A stretch of 5,546 nt of DNA from an uncultured Ruminococcus sp. (GTDB lineage Bacteria; Bacillota; Clostridia; Oscillospirales; Acutalibacteraceae). Within the stretch, counting starts at the first letter, position 1. Each line of letters starts with the position of its first letter. Shown piece after piece: positions 1-4,406 of this stretch. The position numbers were made by a program, and so were the translations under genes. The notes under the pieces were generated by a model. The model was not told where the DNA came from, ran no database searches, and saw only the letters and a program-made list of their open reading frames with translations. The stretch covers positions 1 to 5,546 of the forward strand of contig CACXDE010000034.1 in the NCBI GenBank assembly GCA_902766305.1, read 5' to 3'.

Positions 1-2
1 AT

Positions 3-857
3 AAGGATCGTCTTGAATGGGATAATAAGGAATATAAACGGAAGAAACGCAGCCAGGAAAGAGTACGAAAAAGACAAGAAAGAGAATTTGAAAGAGAACA
101 AAAAAGAGAGAACAGAAGAGCAAGGTCAGGAAACAATATGGGATGCTTTATTATTATATTGTTTTTTATTGGATTGATTGTGCTGTATGTTTTCAATTAC
201 TATAACGAAAACCCGGAAAGTTTAAAGACGATTCTTAATTCACAATATGAGGAGTCTTCTGTACCGGAACAAGTAATAATCAAAAGCCTTGACGAAATCC
301 CGAAGGTTACTCTGGACAGGATAAATAATGAATCTATTAAACGAAAAAATAGTATGTATGAATCACTTTACGGAAGCTGGAAAAATGAAGGCTCGGAGAT
401 TGTCGGCGACTACCTTGTAAGCTATGACACTGAAGACGGCAATTTGATTTTTTCTGTAGTAAAAACAACATATTCCTGCGGCGATCCTTCAAAAACTCAG
501 ACCCTTTATACTATTTTTGTGACATCTCATCTCTGTATCAAAGAGAATGGAACAACTGTACAAAGTCATCCCGAGAAAGATCCGGTTTACGTATATGATG
601 AGAATGATACTATCTATCTTGATCCGGACGCAGAAATACCAAGTATGGTGCATGGATGGAGAGATTTAAAGACATTGTATAAGGAACGTATTTCATATAT
701 CGAAATACCGTATCATGTATCATACACGGAGGGAATGTATGTTCCGAAAAATGCAGGAGATAAGGTGTCACAGTCGAGCTATATTCCTTCAACGGGCGAT
801 CCGGATGCAGAAGAAGTGGAAACGGAAGAGTTAGAGGAAACCGTTTCAGAAGAATAA
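3..857 (+). CDS. Single-pass membrane-anchored protein, 5' end outside the window
   Basis: Unrecognised protein. The frame is open from base 3, and the 45 codons before the first ATG (138) encode a dense Lys/Arg/Glu stretch typical of a cytoplasmic coil, so the real start probably lies upstream of the window. ATG 138 does have an AGGA six bases before it and is a possible alternative start. Numbering from that Met: a membrane helix at about 3-22 (GCFIIILFFIGLIVLYVF), preceded by positive charges, so the C-terminus should be outside. A linker runs to about 75. A beta-rich domain at about 76-165 begins YGSWKNE and has two cysteines (114, 133) that could form a disulfide. A Glu/Asp-rich tail ends the protein. 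The GSW start is loosely lipocalin-like, which is only an impression. The next gene follows after 24 bp, suggesting an operon. Confidence 0.8.
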   Translation, partial: KDRLEWDNKEYKRKKRSQERVRKRQEREFEREQKRENRRARSGNNMGCFIIILFFIGLIVLYVFNYYNENPESLKTILNSQYEESSVPEQVIIKSLDEIPKVTLDRINNESIKRKNSMYESLYGSWKNEGSEIVGDYLVSYDTEDGNLIFSVVKTTYSCGDPSKTQTLYTIFVTSHLCIKENGTTVQSHPEKDPVYVYDENDTIYLDPDAEIPSMVHGWRDLKTLYKERISYIEIPYHVSYTEGMYVPKNAGDKVSQSSYIPSTGDPDAEEVETEELEETVSEE

Positions 858-881
858 CTTGTAATAAAGAGGTGTTCTGCT

Positions 882-1790
882 ATGAAAAATGATGACAGCT
901 TTGAGAAATTCATGAGCGGAGAGAGCTTGTTCGGTAATTCTGGCGGCGAAAAAGCCGGCAGTACATATTCCGATAATGACTATGACAGAAGTGACGATTA
1001 CGGAGATGCAGGATCTTTTGCGGATGAGTACAATAAAACCTTTGGCAACGAAAATTCAGTGCAGAATAATTCATATCAGCAAAGTCAGTATAACTCACCT
1101 CAATCAAAGCCGGAGCAGTCTTCGATACCTCAGTATGTTCCTGCGCAGAATCAGGGAAATACATATACTGATCTCAGCGGTATGATTAAGGAGAAAATGC
1201 AATCAAAAAATAATCCTGCAAGCATTTTTGAAAGATATCCCGATGGTCATGTTTCAACACTAAAGGACGGTATACCGATAGGAATTGTCGTAAGTCTTGT
1301 GGGAATAATATTTATTTCATTAGGGCTGGTATTCTTTTTAAGCGGGCTGAATCATGCAAAAGAAATAAAGGCTTTTTACGAAAATGCAGACCAGACCGCT
1401 GGATTTATCACAAATGTAAAATCTGAAACGAGAAGAGATTCTGACGATCATCATTATAACGTCTACTGGCTGACCTTCAGATATAGATATGCCGAAACGG
1501 AGTTTATTTCTCAGTCCGAAACACTGTCGGAGAGTGATATGAGATCAATCCCAGGCGGCGGTATAGAAGGCACTATGCTGATGATATACGTGGATAAAAG
1601 ACATCCGGGGGTAATACGTGTTATGGATTACTCAGAAGATAACGCTTATTATTTCGTCCTGTTTTTGGCTGTTTTTGGTTTAATAATAGTCTTTGCGGCT
1701 ATAAATACTGCGGTACAGTGCGCAAAAGGAAAGCTCTGGGTAGTTAAGCGGAGAGGAACGCTTTACACTATGAAAATACCGGGGAAATAG
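882..1790 (+). CDS. Two-helix membrane protein with DUF3592-like outer domain and long disordered N-terminus
   Basis: 302 aa. The start is supported by AAAGAGGTG at 866-874, seven bases before the ATG. Residues 1 to about 125 are low-complexity and rich in Ser, Asn, Gln, Asp, Gly and Tyr, so probably disordered and cytoplasmic. Helix 1 is about 131-155 and helix 2 about 255-278. The loop between them (about 156-250) has the pattern of DUF3592 proteins: AGFITNV, then a strand pair WLTFRYRYAETEF, then EGTMLMIYVDKRHPGVIRV, resembling the family's G-x-V-x-V-x-Y-D-P-x-x-P segment. A short basic tail follows helix 2. DUF3592 has no defined biochemical role, so none is assigned. It lies 24 bp behind the preceding membrane-protein gene and is probably cotranscribed. 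No simple hairpin-plus-T-run terminator follows; the repeat island begins within ten bases of the stop. Confidence 0.85.
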   Translation: MKNDDSFEKFMSGESLFGNSGGEKAGSTYSDNDYDRSDDYGDAGSFADEYNKTFGNENSVQNNSYQQSQYNSPQSKPEQSSIPQYVPAQNQGNTYTDLSGMIKEKMQSKNNPASIFERYPDGHVSTLKDGIPIGIVVSLVGIIFISLGLVFFLSGLNHAKEIKAFYENADQTAGFITNVKSETRRDSDDHHYNVYWLTFRYRYAETEFISQSETLSESDMRSIPGGGIEGTMLMIYVDKRHPGVIRVMDYSEDNAYYFVLFLAVFGLIIVFAAINTAVQCAKGKLWVVKRRGTLYTMKIPGK

Positions 1791-1799
1791 CTCAAAGCA

Positions 1800-1827
1800 A
1801 GTTCAGAGTTAAGAGTGCAGAGTTTGA
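1800..1827. repeat. Heptamer array, AGTTNNN type, left outer arm of island 1
   Basis: Four exact 7-bp units in phase: AGTTCAG, AGTTAAG, AGTGCAG, AGTTTGA. The same heptamer type occurs in inverse orientation at 2053-2094, on the other side of repeat element A, so the two arrays form degenerate inverted outer arms. A 10-bp inverted pair, AGCTCAAAGC at 1789-1798 and its complement at 2039-2048, lies just outside the left array and just inside the right one. Confidence 0.65.
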
Positions 1828-1873
1828 CATATCAGACTTCTTTTTTCTGTTGTCATTTTAAAACTTCCCCATC

Positions 1874-2008
1874 TTGTCATTCTGAGGGTTGGCTATAATA
1901 ATTATGCATTATGAATTATGAATTATGCATTAAAAAAAGGCGACGAAGAATCTTTTCGATTATGTTGCTTTCGTGAAAAAGATCCTTCGCTTACGCTCAG
2001 GATGACAG
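1874..2008. mobile_element. Repeat element A, palindromic MITE/REP-like (TTGTCATTCTGAG ... CTCAGGATGACAG)
   Basis: The ends are 13-bp imperfect inverted repeats: TTGTCATTCTGAG (1874-1886) and CTCAGGATGACAG (1996-2008). A second inverted pair lies inside: CGAAGAATCTTTTC (1944-1957) with GAAAAAGATCCTTCG (1975-1989). No protein is encoded, so if mobile it depends on an enzyme from elsewhere. The right arm (1978-2008) is a close copy of the right arm of element B (2511-2540), which shows that this is a dispersed family. The left arm is split by an AT-rich block at about 1894-1940. Scattered palindromes with this core are known from many bacterial genomes; the mobility mechanism is not evident here. 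Confidence 0.7.
1900..1931. repeat. AT-rich heptamer array inserted in element A
   Basis: Four full 7-bp units and a partial one in phase: AATTATG, CATTATG, AATTATG, AATTATG, CATT. The block sits between GTTGGC and GGCGACGAAG, so the trinucleotide GGC occurs on both sides (1891-1893 and 1939-1941), as a short target duplication would leave. The block interrupts what would otherwise be a continuous left arm of element A. A perfect TATAAT (1894-1899) lies at its left edge, but the nearest TTGTCA is only 14 bases upstream, too close for a normal promoter. Confidence 0.65.
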
Positions 2009-2030
2009 TGGGGGCGCTCAGGATGACAGT
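1995..2030. repeat. Tandem duplication of the right end of element A
   Basis: GCTCAGGATGACAGT occurs at 1995-2009 and again, identically, at 2016-2030, a 21-bp period. The left end is partly doubled too: TTGTCATT occurs at 1850-1857 and at 1874-1881. The element may therefore be compound, or may have suffered slippage or a second insertion at its own terminus. Confidence 0.7.
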
Positions 2031-2052
2031 TTAGCAAGGCTTTGAGCTTTTG

Positions 2053-2094
2053 ACTTACAACTTATAACTTCCAACTGGTAACTTAAAACTGTAA
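2053..2094. repeat. Heptamer array, TNNAACT type, right outer arm of island 1
   Basis: Six consecutive 7-bp units in phase: ACTTACA, ACTTATA, ACTTCCA, ACTGGTA, ACTTAAA, ACTGTAA. On the complementary strand these read as AGTTNNN-type units and mirror the array at 1800-1827. The array ends directly at the ribosome-binding site (AAAAGGAG) of the DUF4250 gene, so it occupies that gene's leader or promoter space. Confidence 0.65.
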
Positions 2095-2110
2095 AAAGGA
2101 GATATTATTT

Positions 2111-2284
2111 ATGGTTCCAAATGATCCGATAATTTTATTGTCATATGTAAATACAAAGCTCCGGGATAATTATTCATCCCTTGAAGATCTTTGTAAAAGT
2201 GAAAATGTTAAGTCTGATGATATAATAAAAAAACTCTCTGCTGTAGGCTATGAATACAGCAGAGAGATGAACAAATTTATATAA
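2111..2284 (+). CDS. DUF4250 family small protein
   Basis: 57 aa, beginning MVPNDPIILLSYVNTKLRD. This matches the conserved start of the DUF4250 family (PxDPxxLLSxxNxKLRD) as I recall it. The family's SLxxLC segment (SSLEDLC, 23-28) and its GYEY segment near the end (46-49) are also present. The length is typical for the family, so the gene is complete. The start is fixed by AAAAGGAG ending nine bases before the ATG and by the conserved N-terminus. The function of the family is unknown; the protein has no membrane helix and should be cytosolic. The gene stands alone between two repeat islands, with no clear promoter: a heptamer array abuts its ribosome-binding site. Codons 42-52 form a perfect 12-bp hairpin with a U-tract only on the opposite strand. 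Confidence 0.88.
   Translation: MVPNDPIILLSYVNTKLRDNYSSLEDLCKSENVKSDDIIKKLSAVGYEYSREMNKFI
2221..2266 (-). terminator. Minus-strand intrinsic terminator embedded in the DUF4250 coding sequence
   Basis: A perfect 12-bp stem, CTCTCTGCTGTA (2234-2245) with TACAGCAGAGAG (2255-2266), and a 9-nt loop. On the minus strand the stem is followed by seven T residues and TTATTATA (complement of 2221-2233), the classic rho-independent arrangement. On the plus strand the stem is followed by ATGAACAAA, with no T-run, so it should act only on leftward transcription. The only leftward gene upstream of it here is the HTH regulator, whose stop codon lies about 370 bp away. Confidence 0.7.
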
Positions 2285-2315
2285 ATGTTGAAAGTGGAAT
2301 GTGGAAAGTGGAATT
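2285..2315. repeat. Heptamer array, outer left arm of nested repeat island 2
   Basis: Four 7-bp units in phase, ATGTTGA, AAGTGGA, ATGTGGA, AAGTGGA, then ATT. It begins on the base after the DUF4250 stop codon. It is the inverted partner of 2600-2630, which likewise has four units plus ATT. Confidence 0.75.
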
Positions 2316-2342
2316 GCTGACGTACCGGAGTTATATAATAAC

Positions 2343-2368
2343 TATAAATGAGCAAATCCTATAAATTG
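2343..2368. repeat. Middle layer of nested inverted repeat, left copy
   Basis: The segment is built around ATGAGCAAAT followed by TATAAATTG. Its complement occurs at 2570-2593 (CAATTATAAATTTGCTCATT and the next four bases). The two copies lie inside the heptamer arms and outside element B, giving a second concentric layer. Confidence 0.65.
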
Positions 2369-2404
2369 CACAAACGATTTATAATCTTGTGAAGCATAAC
2401 CAAC

Positions 2405-2540
2405 TTGTCATTCCGAACGCAGTTAAGTGACGCCCCAAGAGCGTCAGCGATTGGCTGGCGGAACTTATGCAGAGCTGAGGAATCTTTTTCATAAAACAAG
2501 TCATATTCGTAAAGATCCATCGCTTTGCTCGGGATGACAG
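2405..2540. mobile_element. Repeat element B, palindromic MITE/REP-like (TTGTCATTCCGA ... TCGGGATGACAG)
   Basis: The ends TTGTCATTCCGA (2405-2416) and TCGGGATGACAG (2529-2540) are imperfect inverted repeats. GAGGAATCTTTTTC (2477-2490) pairs with the inner part of the right arm, TAAAGATCCATCGC (2510-2523). The right arm matches that of element A at roughly 27 of 31 positions by eye. The left arm is interrupted between CGAACGCAG and TGAGGAATC by about 55 bp containing its own small hairpin, TGACGC (2428-2433) with GCGTCA (2441-2446). GCAG occurs on both sides of this insert. No credible coding potential. Confidence 0.7.
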
Positions 2541-2569
2541 GTTTAATATATTTTGTACATAATCACGGA

Positions 2570-2593
2570 CAATTATAAATTTGCTCATTCATA
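2570..2593. repeat. Middle layer of nested inverted repeat, right copy
   Basis: Inverted counterpart of 2343-2368, with TTGCTCATT at its core. A few bases separate it from the outer heptamer arm at 2600-2630, whereas the left copy is about 27 bp from its arm, so the layers are not perfectly symmetric. Confidence 0.65.
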
Positions 2594-2599
2594 GATAAT

Positions 2600-2630
2600 A
2601 ATTCCACTTTCAACTTTCCACATTCCACAT
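2600..2630. repeat. Heptamer array, outer right arm of nested repeat island 2
   Basis: AAT, then TCCACTT, TCAACTT, TCCACAT, TCCACAT: four 7-bp units that are the reverse complement of the type at 2285-2315. It ends one base before the stop codon of the minus-strand HTH gene (TTA at 2632-2634), so the island abuts coding sequence on both sides. Confidence 0.75.
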
Positions 2631-2631
2631 T

Positions 2632-3078
2632 TTATTCAAGGATTCTGAGGTTTAGTTTTTGAAGCTCAAGGTTGATATCTACTATTTTGATGTGTCTGTC
2701 TATAGCCCAAATTAGAAAATTATCTCTTGCGTTGGTAGCATGAAGAATTGGATAGCCTGTTACTTTGAGAAGGTTTTGAGTTTCTTCATGTGACAGTTCC
2801 ATTCCGATACACATCATGATTACCTTGTCACGGTCGGGATTCTGCTTCCTTCCGTCAAGTATCTGATAACCGTAGCTTTGTGCAATTCCAGCACGTTTTA
2901 TTACTGTTGATTTTTTCAGCTTTTTTGATTCTATTATGGACATAAGCGCACGGTCAAGCCGCATATATGTATTGTTGAAGCTTTCAGTGTTTTTCTGTCT
3001 GTATCTTTCGTAATCTTTCATTGTTTTCAGTTTATTGGTTTTCATTTCTTTCAGAAGATCATCAGTAGACTTTTTCAT
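2632..3078 (-). CDS. HTH (XRE/Cro-CI-like) regulator paired with a divergent protein kinase gene
   Basis: 148 aa from ATG 3078. This start has AGAAAGGA eight bases upstream (3087-3094) and leads into MKKSTDD; a longer in-frame ATG at 3132 would overlap the divergent gene and has no such signal. Residues 1-40 are charged and helical. Residues 41-108 form a five-helix HTH: ALMSIIESKKLKK, STVIKRAG, then the probable recognition helix SYGYQILDGRK (69-78), NPDRDKVIMMCIGM and SHEETQNLLKVTGY. The strings KSxVIxRxG, YxYQIxxGxxxPxRDKV and LSxEETQxLLKxxGY are, from memory, the signature of a Firmicutes HTH family found next to Hanks-type kinase genes. The rest (110-148) is helical and unrecognised. It probably binds DNA, perhaps regulating itself and the kinase, whose start lies about 33 bp away. 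Leftward transcripts would run through the nested repeats to the hairpin at 2221-2266. Confidence 0.85.
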   Translation of the reverse strand: MKKSTDDLLKEMKTNKLKTMKDYERYRQKNTESFNNTYMRLDRALMSIIESKKLKKSTVIKRAGIAQSYGYQILDGRKQNPDRDKVIMMCIGMELSHEETQNLLKVTGYPILHATNARDNFLIWAIDRHIKIVDINLELQKLNLRILE

Positions 3079-3086
3079 TTTGATAT

Positions 3087-3094
3087 TCCTTTCT
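3087..3094 (-). promoter_or_regulatory. Ribosome-binding site that fixes the HTH start
   Basis: AGAAAGGA on the minus strand ends eight bases before ATG 3078. The same octamer at the same spacing precedes ATG 4407 of the last gene. Confidence 0.7.
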
Positions 3095-3099
3095 GTTGT

Positions 3100-3106
3100 G
3101 GGGTGA
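3100..3106 (+). promoter_or_regulatory. Probable ribosome-binding site for the kinase TTG start
   Basis: GGGGTGA can pair over seven bases with the 16S tail (one G-U wobble, against GGAGGTGA). It ends five bases before TTG 3112. It overlaps GTG 3103, which has no purine-rich site of its own upstream. Confidence 0.55.
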
Positions 3107-3111
3107 AAAAA

Positions 3112-4206
3112 TTGGAGCTGACTCCCGGACAAGCATATTTGTTTGAAAATTTAGAAATCGTGTCAAAGCTGACGGACACAGTTGATCTTTGTCTGTACAG
3201 ACCAAAATGTAAGGTATATATAACAAAGGCTGTCGAGCCTGAGGATGCGAAATATTATGACATAATATCCGGCATAGATCATCCTAATCTTGCAAAAATA
3301 GACTTTGTAGCTTATACAGGCAAGGAGTACCGTGCGGTAAGAGAATATATATCAGGAGAATGCCTGTCGGATATTTTAGAGTCGGGCAAGACTTTCGACG
3401 GGATGAAAACGGCACAGATCGCATATGAAATAGCAAGCGGTCTGAACGCTCTGCATACTAACAGCATCGTACACAGAGATATAAATCCGAACAATATCAT
3501 CATAACTACAGACGGTACAGCAAAAATTATTGACTATGGTATTGCCCGTTCGTATAAGGAGTTCAAAAGCAAGGATACTGTTATAGTAGGTACACCGGGC
3601 TATGCGGCGCCGGAGCAGTTCGGATTTACACAAAGTGACGGCAGAACTGATATTTATGCTTTGGGTGTGCTGATAAATGTTATGCTTTGCGGAAAAACTC
3701 CTCAGGAGGAGCTTGCAAAGGGCAGCCTTAAAAAAGTAATACGCAAATGTATTGAGATCGACTCTGCAAAGCGCTACACAAATATGACAGAGCTTATGCG
3801 TGAGCTTCACAGAATAACCGGCGCCGGAAAAATAGTTAGGGAAAATGAAATATCCGATACATTGGTCGATAAGATAATGTACAGCATACCGGGTATCAGA
3901 ACAGGAAAAATTTACATAATTATTCCGGCAATAATAGGATATGCCTTGGAAATATATTCTGTCGTGAACAGCTATGCGACCTGTGAGCCGACGCTTTCAA
4001 ACTATATTCTATGTACGATGTTTGCATTTCTTGCGTTTATAATGCCCTTGTTTTGCTTTCACAATTTTCTTGATGTATGGAACCGTCTGCCGCTTACAAG
4101 AGGAACGTCAAGGGGCGCACAGAGAGCATTTTTTTATACAGTGGGTGTACTGTCAATAATGGTGGGTTTCTATTGTATAGGCACTGTTTTTGCATCACCT
4201 CAATAA
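3112..4206 (+). CDS. Membrane-anchored Hanks-type Ser/Thr kinase-like protein with divergent N-lobe
   Basis: 364 aa from TTG 3112, chosen because GGGGTGA (3100-3106) is well placed for it; GTG 3103 would add three residues. C-lobe motifs, numbered from the TTG: HRDINPNN at 121-128 (catalytic D123 and metal-binding N128 kept; the usual Lys after HRDx is Asn), DYG for DFG at 141-143, the activation and P+1 segment GTPGYAAPEQ at 160-169, TDIYALG with D180, and R221 near the domain end. The N-lobe is odd: no glycine-rich loop is visible, K39 in VYITKAV is the likely VAIK lysine, and the alpha-C glutamate is not in its normal place before HPNL (57-60). Helices at about 266-285, 297-319 and 339-361 anchor it; there are no PASTA repeats or outer sensor domain. 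Expected role: phosphorylation of cytosolic Ser/Thr at the membrane, or pseudokinase signalling. Divergent from the HTH gene. Confidence 0.88.
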   Translation: MELTPGQAYLFENLEIVSKLTDTVDLCLYRPKCKVYITKAVEPEDAKYYDIISGIDHPNLAKIDFVAYTGKEYRAVREYISGECLSDILESGKTFDGMKTAQIAYEIASGLNALHTNSIVHRDINPNNIIITTDGTAKIIDYGIARSYKEFKSKDTVIVGTPGYAAPEQFGFTQSDGRTDIYALGVLINVMLCGKTPQEELAKGSLKKVIRKCIEIDSAKRYTNMTELMRELHRITGAGKIVRENEISDTLVDKIMYSIPGIRTGKIYIIIPAIIGYALEIYSVVNSYATCEPTLSNYILCTMFAFLAFIMPLFCFHNFLDVWNRLPLTRGTSRGAQRAFFYTVGVLSIMVGFYCIGTVFASPQ

Positions 4207-4215
4207 TTATACCAC

Positions 4216-4244
4216 ATACCTGTCGGAAACGGCGGGTATTTTTT
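4216..4244 (+). terminator. Rho-independent terminator of the kinase gene
   Basis: The stem ATACCTGTC (4216-4224) pairs with GGCGGGTAT (4231-4239), using two G-U pairs, around the loop GGAAAC. It runs into a six-T tract at 4239-4244, beginning nine bases after the stop codon. Confidence 0.8.
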
Positions 4245-4278
4245 ATATCATCATTATACTACAAAATTTTTTTAAAAA

Positions 4279-4297
4279 GTTATGCTGCCAGCATAAC
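4279..4297. promoter_or_regulatory. 19-nt perfect palindrome, operator-like or bidirectional terminator
   Basis: GTTATGCTGCCAGCATAAC is a 9-1-9 perfect dyad between the kinase terminator and the last gene. An A-run precedes it and T-rich sequence follows, so as RNA it could be an 8-bp hairpin with a 3-nt loop and weak U-tracts either way. As DNA it resembles an operator just upstream of a possible promoter. The sequence does not decide between these. Confidence 0.5.
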
Positions 4298-4317
4298 ATT
4301 TTAATTTAATAATATAT

Positions 4318-4323
4318 TATACT
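4318..4323 (+). promoter_or_regulatory. Possible -10 box for the last gene
   Basis: TATACT lies in AT-rich DNA about 85 bp before the start codon. No good -35 hexamer is found 16-18 bp upstream, where the edge of the 19-nt palindrome lies. Such a promoter would be weak or activator-dependent. Confidence 0.25.
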
Positions 4324-4334
4324 GTAATCATATA

Positions 4335-4367
4335 GAAAACCATTTTTTGCCGGTGAAAAAAGTTTTC
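4335..4367 (+). promoter_or_regulatory. AT-rich hairpin in the leader of the last gene
   Basis: GAAAAC (4335-4340) and TTTTTT (4343-4348) pair with AAAAAA (4356-4361) and GTTTTC (4362-4367) around the loop GCCGGTG, leaving a 2-nt bulge (CA). A shorter alternative dyad, TGAAAA-AAG-TTTTCA, occupies 4354-4368. It lies about 40 bases before the start codon, so it could affect mRNA stability; it matches no riboswitch I know. Confidence 0.35.
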
Positions 4368-4390
4368 ATAAAAAACCAATTAAGCTAAAA

Positions 4391-4398
4391 AGAAAGGA
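4391..4398 (+). promoter_or_regulatory. Ribosome-binding site that fixes the last gene's start
   Basis: AGAAAGGA ends eight bases before ATG 4407. The in-frame ATG at 4398 overlaps this site and so cannot be served by it. Confidence 0.75.
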
Positions 4399-4406
4399 TG
4401 TACTAT

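Noticed and set aside
910..1185. Reading frames of 84 aa (minus) and 69 aa (plus) inside the second gene
   Set aside because: Both are shadows of the repetitive disordered N-terminus and lack ribosome-binding sites.
1824..1899. Promoter built from TTGACA (1824-1829) or TATAAT (1894-1899)
   Set aside because: TTGACA has no -10 at 16-18 bp; TATAAT has only TTGTCA at 14 bp. Each hexamer falls inside repeat units, so they may be chance matches.
2379..2588. 69-aa minus-strand reading frame
   Set aside because: It lies entirely inside the nested repeat island and translates the palindromic element (HLTAFGMT-like strings). Repeats of this kind are a frequent source of false hypothetical proteins.
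1800..2630. CRISPR array
   Set aside because: The repeats are 7 bp with no unique spacers, or are palindromes in inverted orientation; there are no regularly spaced 25-40 bp repeats and no cas genes.
3376..3810. 144-aa minus-strand reading frame
   Set aside because: It overlaps the well-supported kinase catalytic region in antisense; its Cys-rich translation matches no known pattern.
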